Positions 1 to 5,513 of a stretch of DNA of 7,240 nt are shown here, one piece after another; within the stretch, counting starts at the first letter, position 1, and every line of letters begins with the position of its first letter. This DNA comes from Rhodoferax sp. OV413 (GTDB lineage: Bacteria; Pseudomonadota; Gammaproteobacteria; Burkholderiales; Burkholderiaceae_C): positions 1 to 7,240 of the forward strand of contig CAMATS010000107.1 in NCBI GenBank assembly GCA_945861195.1, read 5' to 3'. A model generated the notes under the pieces. The model was not told where the DNA came from. It worked only from the letters and a program-made list of their open reading frames with translations, and searched no databases. The translations under genes and the position numbers were made by a program.

Positions 1-272
1 GCTTTGACCACCTGGTCTGCGCCAATGTTGCCCCCGGAGCCGAGTTTGTTTTCCACCACAAAGGGCTGCCCAAGGCTGGTTTGCAGGCGGCTACCCAGTT
101 GGCGCGCCGCTACATCGACCAGGCCACCTGCTGGCCAGGGCACCACAACACGAACCGGTTTATTGGGGTAGCTTTGCGCGTGGGCTTGAAACAAGCATGC
201 CACAAGCAGGTTGGTGGCTAGCAGCAAGCTGCGCAGTGCAACATGACGGTAGGTCGGTAGCTTAGTTTGCAT
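1..272 (-). CDS. Bug/TctC-family tripartite tricarboxylate transporter solute-binding protein (N-terminal part, cut by the window edge)
   Basis: The ATG at 272-270 opens a frame that runs off the left edge, giving the first 90 residues of a protein normally about 320 long. A good ribosome site, GAAAGG at 285-280, lies 7 bases upstream. Residues 1-32 form a secretion signal: basic residues to R14, a hydrophobic stretch, then AHA before Q33. The mature start matches the Bug family closely, with YPNKPVRVVVPWPAGG at 35-50 and a VVENKLGSGGNIGAD stretch at 72-86 that normally helps form the ligand pocket. Family members bind small carboxylates or related metabolites in the periplasm and either feed TctAB permeases or act as sensors. 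The ligand cannot be told from this part. The gene lies 33 bases downstream of the GntR regulator gene on the same strand, so co-transcription and control by that regulator are likely. L23-V24-A25-C26 also fits a lipobox, so lipoprotein processing is an alternative to ordinary cleavage after residue 32. Confidence 0.9.
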   Translation of the reverse strand, partial: MQTKLPTYRHVALRSLLLATNLLVACLFQAHAQSYPNKPVRVVVPWPAGGLVDVAARQLGSRLQTSLGQPFVVENKLGSGGNIGADQVVK

Positions 273-305
273 GGCAGTGCCTTTCGGTGGTGGTTGCAAG
301 AATCG

Positions 306-1043
306 TTAAAGCGTGAGCTGCATCTCGAATTGGATGAAATCACCCCGGTAGGTAATCTGCCCGAGGTACAAAACCGTGCCGTCCGGGGCTAGGCAAATAC
401 GACGCACTTCAGCCACTGGCGAGCCTACCGGCACCTGGATCAGGCGGGCGATTTCGACATCGGCCGTCGAAATGCGCAAGCTCTGGCGGGCCTTGGCGAT
501 GTTCACTTTGGGCAGGTCCATCATGACTGGGATGACGGTTTCCTGGCGGAATCGCTTGGGCGCCTGGCGGAAGACCCGTTGGTCTATAAAAATCGATGCT
601 GCACAGTAGGCTTGACCATCACGCGAATGCACTCGGCGCATGTAGTGGTAGGCAGGTGCTGCATTGCCGTCCAGGGGGGTGAGCGGCGGTTGCACACCGG
701 CTTCTTCCAGTAAGGTGAGCTCGGGTTTGTCATTGCGGTAGGCGTCGGCCAGCCCGCGCAAAGAGGTTTCTAGCGTGAGCGAGCGTTCGGTACGCACTTG
801 CTCGGTGACAAAGGTGCCGCGCCCGCGCTGGGGTAGCAGCAGGCCCTCGCGCGTGAGTATGTCAATGGCTTGGCGCACGGTGACCCGGGCTACCTGAAAT
901 TCGGCCACCAAGGCCTCCAGCGAAGGCACTTTGGTACCCGGCTCCCACAGCCTGCGCAGCACGCGCTGGCGCAGCAAATCCGCAAGCTGGGCATACAGCG
1001 GAACCGGGCTGGCAGGGAAGATGGGATGAGCCGAGTTCTGCAT
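306..1043 (-). CDS. GntR-family transcriptional regulator, HutC/UTRA subfamily
   Basis: This is a 245-residue protein, the usual size for HutC-type GntR regulators. Residues about 14-81 are the winged helix-turn-helix: VPLYAQLADLLRQRV, then PGTKVPSLEALVAEF, the recognition region ARVTVRQAIDILTREGLL (about 52-69), and the wing QRGRGTFV (72-79). Residues about 95-243 fit a UTRA ligand-binding domain, with the typical MRRVHSRDGQAY strand region (135-146) and AEVRRICLAPDG (211-222). Such proteins are usually effector-relieved repressors acting on adjacent genes. I chose the ATG at 1043-1041; a TTG directly upstream (1046) is in frame, and neither has a strong ribosome site. The gene precedes the Bug solute-binding protein gene on the same strand and diverges from the sulfatase gene across 105 bases, so it probably controls both. 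The effector is unknown; a substrate or product of the transporter/sulfatase module is a guess. Confidence 0.93.
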   Translation of the reverse strand: MQNSAHPIFPASPVPLYAQLADLLRQRVLRRLWEPGTKVPSLEALVAEFQVARVTVRQAIDILTREGLLLPQRGRGTFVTEQVRTERSLTLETSLRGLADAYRNDKPELTLLEEAGVQPPLTPLDGNAAPAYHYMRRVHSRDGQAYCAASIFIDQRVFRQAPKRFRQETVIPVMMDLPKVNIAKARQSLRISTADVEIARLIQVPVGSPVAEVRRICLAPDGTVLYLGQITYRGDFIQFEMQLTL

Positions 1044-1148
1044 CAAAACTTTATAGTTCTATCTATAGTAACATGCTGTCGCAAAGGTCTGTATGCGCCG
1101 CACGCGGCTGCTCGGCGCCGGACTGCATCGACACTGCAAGGCGCATCC
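1044..1148. promoter_or_regulatory. Divergent promoter/operator gap between the GntR regulator and sulfatase genes
   Basis: This 105-base gap must hold the start signals for both divergent genes. TATAGT occurs twice as a direct repeat, at 1052-1057 and 1064-1069, 12 bases apart and so roughly one helix turn. The minus strand reads TATAAA at 1055-1050, a fair -10 for the regulator gene, but no good -35 lies 17 bases upstream. The repeats sit where a GntR protein would block both promoters. This is a position-based inference; no clean GntR-type palindrome was found. Confidence 0.4.
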
Positions 1149-2684
1149 ATGAAGACGATTTTTGTACTTTTTGATTCGCTGGTGCGTAATGCGCTGGAGT
1201 GCTACGGCGGCAGTGCGGTGGCCACGCCACAGTTCCAACGCTTTGCCCAAAGGGCGGTAACCTTTGACAACCATTACGTCGGCAGCTTGCCATGCATGCC
1301 GGCCCGGCGCGATTTACATACCGGGCGCCTTAATTTTTTACACCGTAGCTGGGGCGCGCTGGAGCCCTTTGACCAATCCTTCTCTGAATTGCTGCGCGCC
1401 CGGGGTACGTATACGCACCTGATCTCGGACCATTACCACTACTGGGAGGATGGCGGGGCCACTTACCACAACCGCTATTCTTCGTGGGAATTTATCCGGG
1501 GCCAGGAGTGGGACAAATGGAAGGCCATGGTGCAACCGCCCTTGGAGCGTTTCAGGCAGATGTACCACCCCATGCAGCAGCCCGAAGGCCCTAACGATGG
1601 CCGCTTGCAAGCCATGGTGAACCGGCAGTACATGAAAGAAGAGGCTGATTTTTGCTGCCCGCGCACTTTCAAAGCTGGCTTTGACTTTTTGGATACCAAC
1701 CGCGACGCCGACAACTGGGTGTTGCATCTCGAGTGCTTCGACCCGCATGAGCCCTTTGCCTCGCCGGCGCGTTTTCGCGAGGCCTACCCCACGGGTTATA
1801 CCGGTCCGATACTGGATTGGCCGCGCTACAAGCGCAACGAAGAAACTGCGCTCGAGGTGCAGGAAATGCGGGCCAACTATGCGGCCTTGCTCAGTATGTG
1901 CGACGAGTACTTCGGCCGATTGCTCGACTACTTGGACCGCCACGCCATGTGGGCGGACACCACATTGATCCTCAGCACTGACCATGGCTTTTTGTTGGCC
2001 GAGCACGACTGGTGGGGCAAGAACCGCATGCCATTTTTTAATGAAATTGCGCATATTCCGCTGATGATTGCGCATCCGGCTTTTGCCGCGCAGGCTGGCC
2101 AGCGGCGCCAGGCCTTGACGCAAACCACCGACCTGATGCCCACCTTGCTGGCGCTGCATGGGGTCCAACCCCCGACCACGGTGGAAGGCCATTCGCTATT
2201 GCCACTGTTGGAGCAGGACATGCCCTTGCGCGAGGCGGCGATCTACGGCATGTTTGGCGCCGCGACCAATATCACTGACGGGCGCTACACCTATTTCCGC
2301 TATCCGCAGGACATGACCCGACAGGACTTGTTTGAGTACACCTTGATGCCCATGCACCTTAAGTCCATGTTTGCGGTGGCCGACCTGGCCCAGGCCGAGC
2401 TGGCACGCGGCTTTAATTTCACCCAGGGTGTGCCGCTGCTCAAAGTGCCGGCGCGGCGCAATGCGAAAGGCCAACCGGTGGGGCATACAGGGCAGGGCAG
2501 TGGCTATGAAGACACGACGACCGTGCTGTTTGACCTTGTCGCAGACCCCGAGCAATTGCAGCCTATCCGGGATGAGGCAGTGGAACAGCGCTTGATGGCG
2601 CAGGTCGCTTTGTTGATGGAAAAAAACGATGCGCCGCCCGAAGCCTTTTTACGGCTCGATTTGACCGTGCCTGCCAAGCACTGA
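1149..2684 (+). CDS. Sulfatase / phosphonate monoester hydrolase-like enzyme (alkaline phosphatase superfamily, formylglycine type)
   Basis: This is a 511-residue hydrolase predicted to cleave sulfate or phosphonate/phosphate esters. The start is the ATG at 1149, with AAGG at 1138-1141 seven bases upstream. The open frame continues further upstream to 870 but there runs antisense to the GntR gene. The CxPxR signature is C49-M-P-A-R53, where the Cys is normally oxidised to formylglycine, the catalytic nucleophile. Likely metal ligands are D9 near the N-terminus and D278-H279 in STDHG (276-280). Other expected active-site residues are H200 in DPHEPF (198-203) and K291 in WWGKN. The DH pair resembles phosphonate monoester hydrolases more than arylsulfatases, which usually have DN. 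There is no signal peptide, so it is probably cytoplasmic. It needs a formylglycine-generating enzyme or anSME, and neither is in the window. It diverges from the GntR gene, which probably regulates it. The fold and enzyme class are clear; the substrate is not. Confidence 0.9.
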   Translation: MKTIFVLFDSLVRNALECYGGSAVATPQFQRFAQRAVTFDNHYVGSLPCMPARRDLHTGRLNFLHRSWGALEPFDQSFSELLRARGTYTHLISDHYHYWEDGGATYHNRYSSWEFIRGQEWDKWKAMVQPPLERFRQMYHPMQQPEGPNDGRLQAMVNRQYMKEEADFCCPRTFKAGFDFLDTNRDADNWVLHLECFDPHEPFASPARFREAYPTGYTGPILDWPRYKRNEETALEVQEMRANYAALLSMCDEYFGRLLDYLDRHAMWADTTLILSTDHGFLLAEHDWWGKNRMPFFNEIAHIPLMIAHPAFAAQAGQRRQALTQTTDLMPTLLALHGVQPPTTVEGHSLLPLLEQDMPLREAAIYGMFGAATNITDGRYTYFRYPQDMTRQDLFEYTLMPMHLKSMFAVADLAQAELARGFNFTQGVPLLKVPARRNAKGQPVGHTGQGSGYEDTTTVLFDLVADPEQLQPIRDEAVEQRLMAQVALLMEKNDAPPEAFLRLDLTVPAKH

Positions 2685-2703
2685 AACCCACGATGTCTTG
2701 GCA
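2672..2703. repeat. Perfect 7-base inverted repeat straddling the sulfatase stop codon
   Basis: TGCCAAG at 2672-2678 and CTTGGCA at 2697-2703 are perfect reverse complements separated by 18 bases, with the TGA stop inside the loop. No T-run follows, so it does not fit a standard intrinsic terminator. It could be an mRNA 3' end structure or chance. Confidence 0.4.
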
Positions 2704-2989
2704 TGGGTGTGCGAGCGCTTGGCCTGCGGGTTGCCCTGCCGCGCAGATTGCGCATGGTGCGGGTTCGTCGTCCAGTAACCAGCATGGGCCAACAATTTGA
2801 AACGCCTGCCTCAGCAGAGCATTGGCTTTTATAAAACAGGCTTTCACAAGCCTTCACAAGCCGCCTTCACAAGCTTGCGATTTTCTGCAAAGTGGCTCAA
2901 AATAGTTTTTACCCGACTTGCTGATCATGCGTGTTTTACGGGGGTTGATGTCTGGTTACTGGTGCGCTACTGACCTTGAGGTGATTGAA
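2685..2989. other. Non-coding gap between the sulfatase and TPR protein genes
   Basis: These 305 bases hold no convincing gene. A 43-codon frame at 2703-2834 has no ribosome site. Visible structure is a 10-base palindrome TTTTATAAAA (2827-2836) and three copies of TTCACAAGC (2843-2851, 2853-2861, 2866-2874). The promoter of the TPR gene should lie in the AT-richer part around 2876-2915, but no strong -35/-10 pair stands out. Confidence 0.5.
2843..2874. repeat. Three short direct repeats TTCACAAGC
   Basis: TTCACAAGC is found at 2843-2851, 2853-2861 and 2866-2874, giving start-to-start spacings of 10 and 13 bases. The first two copies continue with another C. The cluster lies just downstream of the palindrome TTTTATAAAA (2827-2836) and about 115 bases before the TPR gene start. 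It may be a protein-binding array on one face of the helix or a small slippage duplication. Confidence 0.6.
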
Positions 2990-3679
2990 ATGTCTATCTG
3001 TTTTATCCGTTTTTCCGGAAAACGCCTGTGCGCCCTGGTCTGCGCATCGACCCTTGCCCTCGGCTTGGGTTTGGCCAGGCCCGTCGCGGCGCAGCAAGTC
3101 ACGCTTGACCGCCAGCAAGCCCTGCTGGCCCTAGACCATGCCGATCCCTTGCGGCGGCTGGAGGGCATGGTTGGCCTGGCAAACACTGGCGGAGCCGGCG
3201 ACGCGGAGGCTCTGATGCCGCGTCTTCTCGACGCCGACCCAAGCCTGCGCCAGGCCGCCGTGGCGATCATCTGGCGATTGTGGGGCCGCTCCGGTGACGC
3301 CGCCATCGATGCACTCTATCAACAGGGCATGGGCCTGATGCAGTCCGGCAATCTGCCCAAGGCAGTGGCGGTGTTCAGCGACATCATCAGCCAGCGCCCG
3401 GCTTTCGCCGAGGCATGGAACAAGCGCGCGACCATCTACTACATGCTCGACCAGCACGACCTGTCGATGAAAGACTGTGAAGAGGTTCTCAAGCGTGTAC
3501 CCAACCATTTCGGCGCCCTGTCGGGGTATGCGCAGATGCTGGCCGAAAAAGATCAGCCCGAGCAGGCCCTGGAGCTGCTAGAGCGCGCCTACCGCGTGAA
3601 CCCAAACACGAGCAGCGCCGAGCCCATGATCGACGGCCTGCGCCGGCGGATCGAGGCCAAGCGCAAGGCGTCCACCTGA
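2990..3679 (+). CDS. Exported HEAT-like/TPR repeat protein
   Basis: This is a 229-residue protein of unknown specific role, probably periplasmic and binding a protein partner. The start chosen is the ATG at 2990, because GAGGTGA (2978-2984) sits 5 bases upstream and residues 1-34 then make a clean signal peptide: basic R7, K11 and R12, a hydrophobic core at 13-29, and cleavage after VAA before Q35. Earlier in-frame starts (TTG 2918, ATG 2927) add a stretch that spoils the signal. Residues about 40-103 are helical and HEAT-like, with DPLRRLEGMVGLANTG and DPSLRQAAVAIIWRLWG as paired helices. Residues about 105-206 carry three 34-residue TPR units: GMGLMQSGNLPKAVAVFSDI, then AFAEAWNKRATIYYMLDQHD, then NHFGALSGYAQMLAEKDQPE, each ending near a Pro (137, 171, 205). 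The C-terminus is basic. It converges with the TPP enzyme gene and has no evident functional link to its neighbours. Confidence 0.85.
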   Translation: MSICFIRFSGKRLCALVCASTLALGLGLARPVAAQQVTLDRQQALLALDHADPLRRLEGMVGLANTGGAGDAEALMPRLLDADPSLRQAAVAIIWRLWGRSGDAAIDALYQQGMGLMQSGNLPKAVAVFSDIISQRPAFAEAWNKRATIYYMLDQHDLSMKDCEEVLKRVPNHFGALSGYAQMLAEKDQPEQALELLERAYRVNPNTSSAEPMIDGLRRRIEAKRKAST

Positions 3680-3741
3680 GCCGCGGTCTTGGGTATTTCA
3701 ATGAGGGCACGAGAACGGGATTGCGCACTGGCCCGCGCCAC

Positions 3742-5283
3742 TCAGATCACCAGTTCAATCAGGAAGGGCCCGGTCCGGGCGATGCTGTGTGCCATCAGGT
3801 CCGCCACTTGGCCCAGCGTCGTCGCCTGTGCGGCTTCCACGCCCATAGCCTCGGCCAATTTCACCCAGCCGATCTCGGGATTGCTGAGGTCGAGCATGTT
3901 CATCGCCGTCGGCCCCGGGTTGGCGCCAACGCCCTGATATTCTCCGATCAAGATCTGGTACTTTCGGTTGGAGAGGATGATCGTCGTCACCGGCAGTTTT
4001 TCACGTGCCTGAGTCCAAAGCCCCTGCACTGTGTACAAAGCCGAGCCATCTGCCTGTAGCGCGATGACGCGCCTCCCGCCGCCGCCGATCGCAGCCCCTG
4101 TTGCCCGCGGTACGCCGCAGCCGAGGGCGCCGCCGGTTATCTGCAGCCAGTCAGGCTGGGGCGAAGCGTGGGTGTGCGAAAAAAAGCCGCGGCCGTAGCT
4201 GACAGCCTCATCCACGATGATGGCGCCCTCCGGCATCAGCGCCGCCACGGTGCGGGCTAATCCCTCGGGCGTGGGCGCGCCGCGTTCGACCTGCGGGCGG
4301 GGGCCAGGATCGGGCATTTGCGCATGCGGGGCGTTGAGCTCCTCGGCCAGCGCGCGCAGCGCGGACTCCGCATCCTGCTCGGGCCGGGTCAGCTCGGTGA
4401 TGGATGCGCCTGCGGGGTAGTGCATCGACGGCAGCTTGGGATACGCGAAGAAGCCGATCGGCGCCTTGGCGCCGACCAGGATGATGTGCTCCACCGCAGC
4501 CAGATCCTTGATCGCCAATTCGGCGGAGTAGGGCACGCGCTCCAATTGCAGCCGGCCCTGGCCACGCTGGAACTTCGCGTTGGAGGTTTCGCCCAGCAGC
4601 CTGGCACCGGTCGCCAAGGCAATGCGGTTGGCCTGGATCTGCGCCCCCTCGCTGGTGCCCATAGTTCCGCCCAGCAGCACGAGTACATTGGTCTTGTGCC
4701 GAAGCACGCGCGCCGCATCGCGCACGGCCTGCATATCGGTTTGGGGCACGCTGTGCAAGGGCAGGGCATCGGCTACCACGCCGCCCTCATCCCAGCAGGT
4801 GTCAGAGGGCAGGATCAGGGTGGCGATCTGCCCCGGCGAGGTGCGTGCCGCATGCACTGCAGTTGCGGCATCTGCGCCAACCTCGGGGGCCTTCGCGCTG
4901 GTTCGAACCCAGTGCGAGACGCTGCGGGCTAAGCCCTCGGTATCGGCAGTCAGTGGCGCATCAAAGGGTCGGTGGTAGCTTGCCTGGTCACCCACGCAAT
5001 TCACGATGCCCGAGCGGGCACGCCGGGCATTGTGCAGGTTGGCCAAGCCATTGGCGAGGCCAGGGCCACAATGCAGCAGTGTTACCGCAGGCTTGCCAGT
5101 CATGCGCCAATAGCCATCCGCAGCGCCAGTGACTACATTCTCTTGCAGGCCCAGAACGCAGCGCATTCCGGGGATGCGGTCGAGCGCTGCAACGAAATGC
5201 ATCTCGCTGGTGCCGGGGTTGGCAAAACACAATTCCACGCCGCTATTGATCAGGCTGTGTACAAGACTTTCGGCACCATTCAC
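3742..5283 (-). CDS. TPP-dependent enzyme, acetolactate synthase large subunit-like / benzoylformate decarboxylase-like
   Basis: This is a 513-residue thiamine diphosphate enzyme, predicted to act on a 2-oxo acid or an acyl/carbonyl substrate by C-C bond cleavage or ligation. The start is GTG at 5283-5281, because AAGGAG at 5296-5291 lies exactly 7 bases upstream. The N-terminal PYR domain (about 1-165) has ANPGTSE (21-27), the cofactor-activating Glu E48 in LQENVVTGAADGY, and H71 in LLHCGPG. A central domain spans about 185-320. The C-terminal PP domain (about 340-513) has GGALGCGVPRATGAAIG (384-400) and the Mg/TPP motif ADGS (411-414), ending with SNRKY (438-442). From memory of Pseudomonas benzoylformate decarboxylase, S26, E48 and H71 match its S26, E47 and H70, but its second His (281) falls at A280 here. 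The first Gly of the GDG motif is Ala. The length is shorter than true acetolactate synthase (about 560-600) and no regulatory subunit is nearby, so a catabolic role is more likely than branched-chain amino acid synthesis. The substrate is unknown. Confidence 0.88.
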   Translation of the reverse strand: MNGAESLVHSLINSGVELCFANPGTSEMHFVAALDRIPGMRCVLGLQENVVTGAADGYWRMTGKPAVTLLHCGPGLANGLANLHNARRARSGIVNCVGDQASYHRPFDAPLTADTEGLARSVSHWVRTSAKAPEVGADAATAVHAARTSPGQIATLILPSDTCWDEGGVVADALPLHSVPQTDMQAVRDAARVLRHKTNVLVLLGGTMGTSEGAQIQANRIALATGARLLGETSNAKFQRGQGRLQLERVPYSAELAIKDLAAVEHIILVGAKAPIGFFAYPKLPSMHYPAGASITELTRPEQDAESALRALAEELNAPHAQMPDPGPRPQVERGAPTPEGLARTVAALMPEGAIIVDEAVSYGRGFFSHTHASPQPDWLQITGGALGCGVPRATGAAIGGGGRRVIALQADGSALYTVQGLWTQAREKLPVTTIILSNRKYQILIGEYQGVGANPGPTAMNMLDLSNPEIGWVKLAEAMGVEAAQATTLGQVADLMAHSIARTGPFLIELVI

Positions 5284-5348
5284 ACGGGTTCTCCTTGAGA
5301 CGCTTTCATTCTATCGACGGCGCCTTCGCGGTGACGGCCTTTCACTGC

Positions 5349-5375
5349 AGAGTTTTTTTAGGCGCTGAAAACTCT
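5349..5375. repeat. 8-base inverted repeat overlapping the candidate TPP-gene promoter (possible operator)
   Basis: AGAGTTTT at 5349-5356 and AAAACTCT at 5368-5375 are perfect reverse complements around an 11-base centre. The repeat covers the candidate -10 and most of the spacer of the minus-strand promoter, so a dimeric repressor bound here would block it. It is not a convincing terminator, because the stem is AT-rich and the trailing T-run is weak. Confidence 0.45.
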
Positions 5376-5383
5376 TTGTTCAA
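5355..5383 (-). promoter_or_regulatory. Candidate sigma-70-type promoter for the TPP enzyme gene
   Basis: On the minus strand, TTGAAC (5383-5378) is followed after exactly 17 bases by TAAAAA (5360-5355). Each hexamer matches consensus at 4 of 6 positions. The implied leader is about 65 bases before the GTG at 5283. It is the best spaced pair I found for this gene, but AT-rich chance matches are possible. Confidence 0.4.
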
Positions 5384-5394
5384 TGTCTTATCAG

Positions 5395-5416
5395 CTCAAG
5401 CCGGGCCTGGGCTGAG
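5395..5416 (+). other. Bulged hairpin in the divergent gap
   Basis: CTC (5395-5397) plus AGCC (5399-5402) can pair with GGCT (5410-5413) plus GAG (5414-5416), leaving A5398 bulged and a 7-base loop. The palindrome TCTTATAAGA follows directly at 5418-5427. It could be part of an operator or leader structure. The short T-poor tail argues against a terminator. Confidence 0.3.
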
Positions 5417-5513
5417 TTCTTATAAGATGGGGGCAGACCGTGCCTGCGCTGGTCATGCCGGCAGATTGGGCAGGCCCTGACACCAGCTTGGCAGCATACC
5501 GAGGAGTTTGTCG

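Larger units (their letters stand above)
5284..5513. promoter_or_regulatory. Divergent promoter region between the TPP enzyme and carboxyltransferase genes
   Basis: These 230 bases hold no gene. They contain the ribosome sites of both genes (AAGGAG on the minus strand at 5296-5291; GAGGAG at 5501-5506), a candidate minus-strand promoter, an inverted repeat overlapping it, a bulged hairpin, a 10-base palindrome TCTTATAAGA (5418-5427), and overlapping inverted repeats at 5442-5487. TATAAG at 5421-5426 could be the -10 for the carboxyltransferase gene, but no matching -35 is visible. No regulator gene adjoins this gap inside the window. Confidence 0.6.

Noticed and set aside
870..1148. N-terminal extension of the sulfatase frame (93 codons)
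   Set aside because: It runs antisense to the GntR gene and through the promoter gap. The ATG at 1149 has its own ribosome site and begins at the conserved sulfatase N-terminus.
1338..2192. Minus-strand open frame of 284 codons inside the sulfatase gene
   Set aside because: It is antisense to a clear enzyme gene, has no recognisable domain, and long antisense frames are common in GC-rich DNA.
2703..2834. 43-codon plus-strand frame after the sulfatase gene
   Set aside because: There is no ribosome site and the Arg-rich composition is typical of random GC-rich sequence, so I see no support for a gene.
2918..2989. Upstream starts (TTG 2918, ATG 2927) for the TPR protein
   Set aside because: They lack a ribosome site and bury the signal peptide; the ATG at 2990 has GAGGTGA at the right distance.
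3680..3741. Bidirectional terminator between the convergent TPR and TPP enzyme genes
   Set aside because: Only weak GCGC pairings are visible, with no T-run on either strand.
4318..4932. Plus-strand open frame of 204 codons over the TPP enzyme gene
   Set aside because: It is a shadow of the conserved minus-strand enzyme, with no domain or ribosome site.
5284..5513. TPP riboswitch or other known riboswitch near the TPP enzyme
   Set aside because: No THI-box-like conserved segments are seen, and a TPP-using enzyme would not be expected to carry one.
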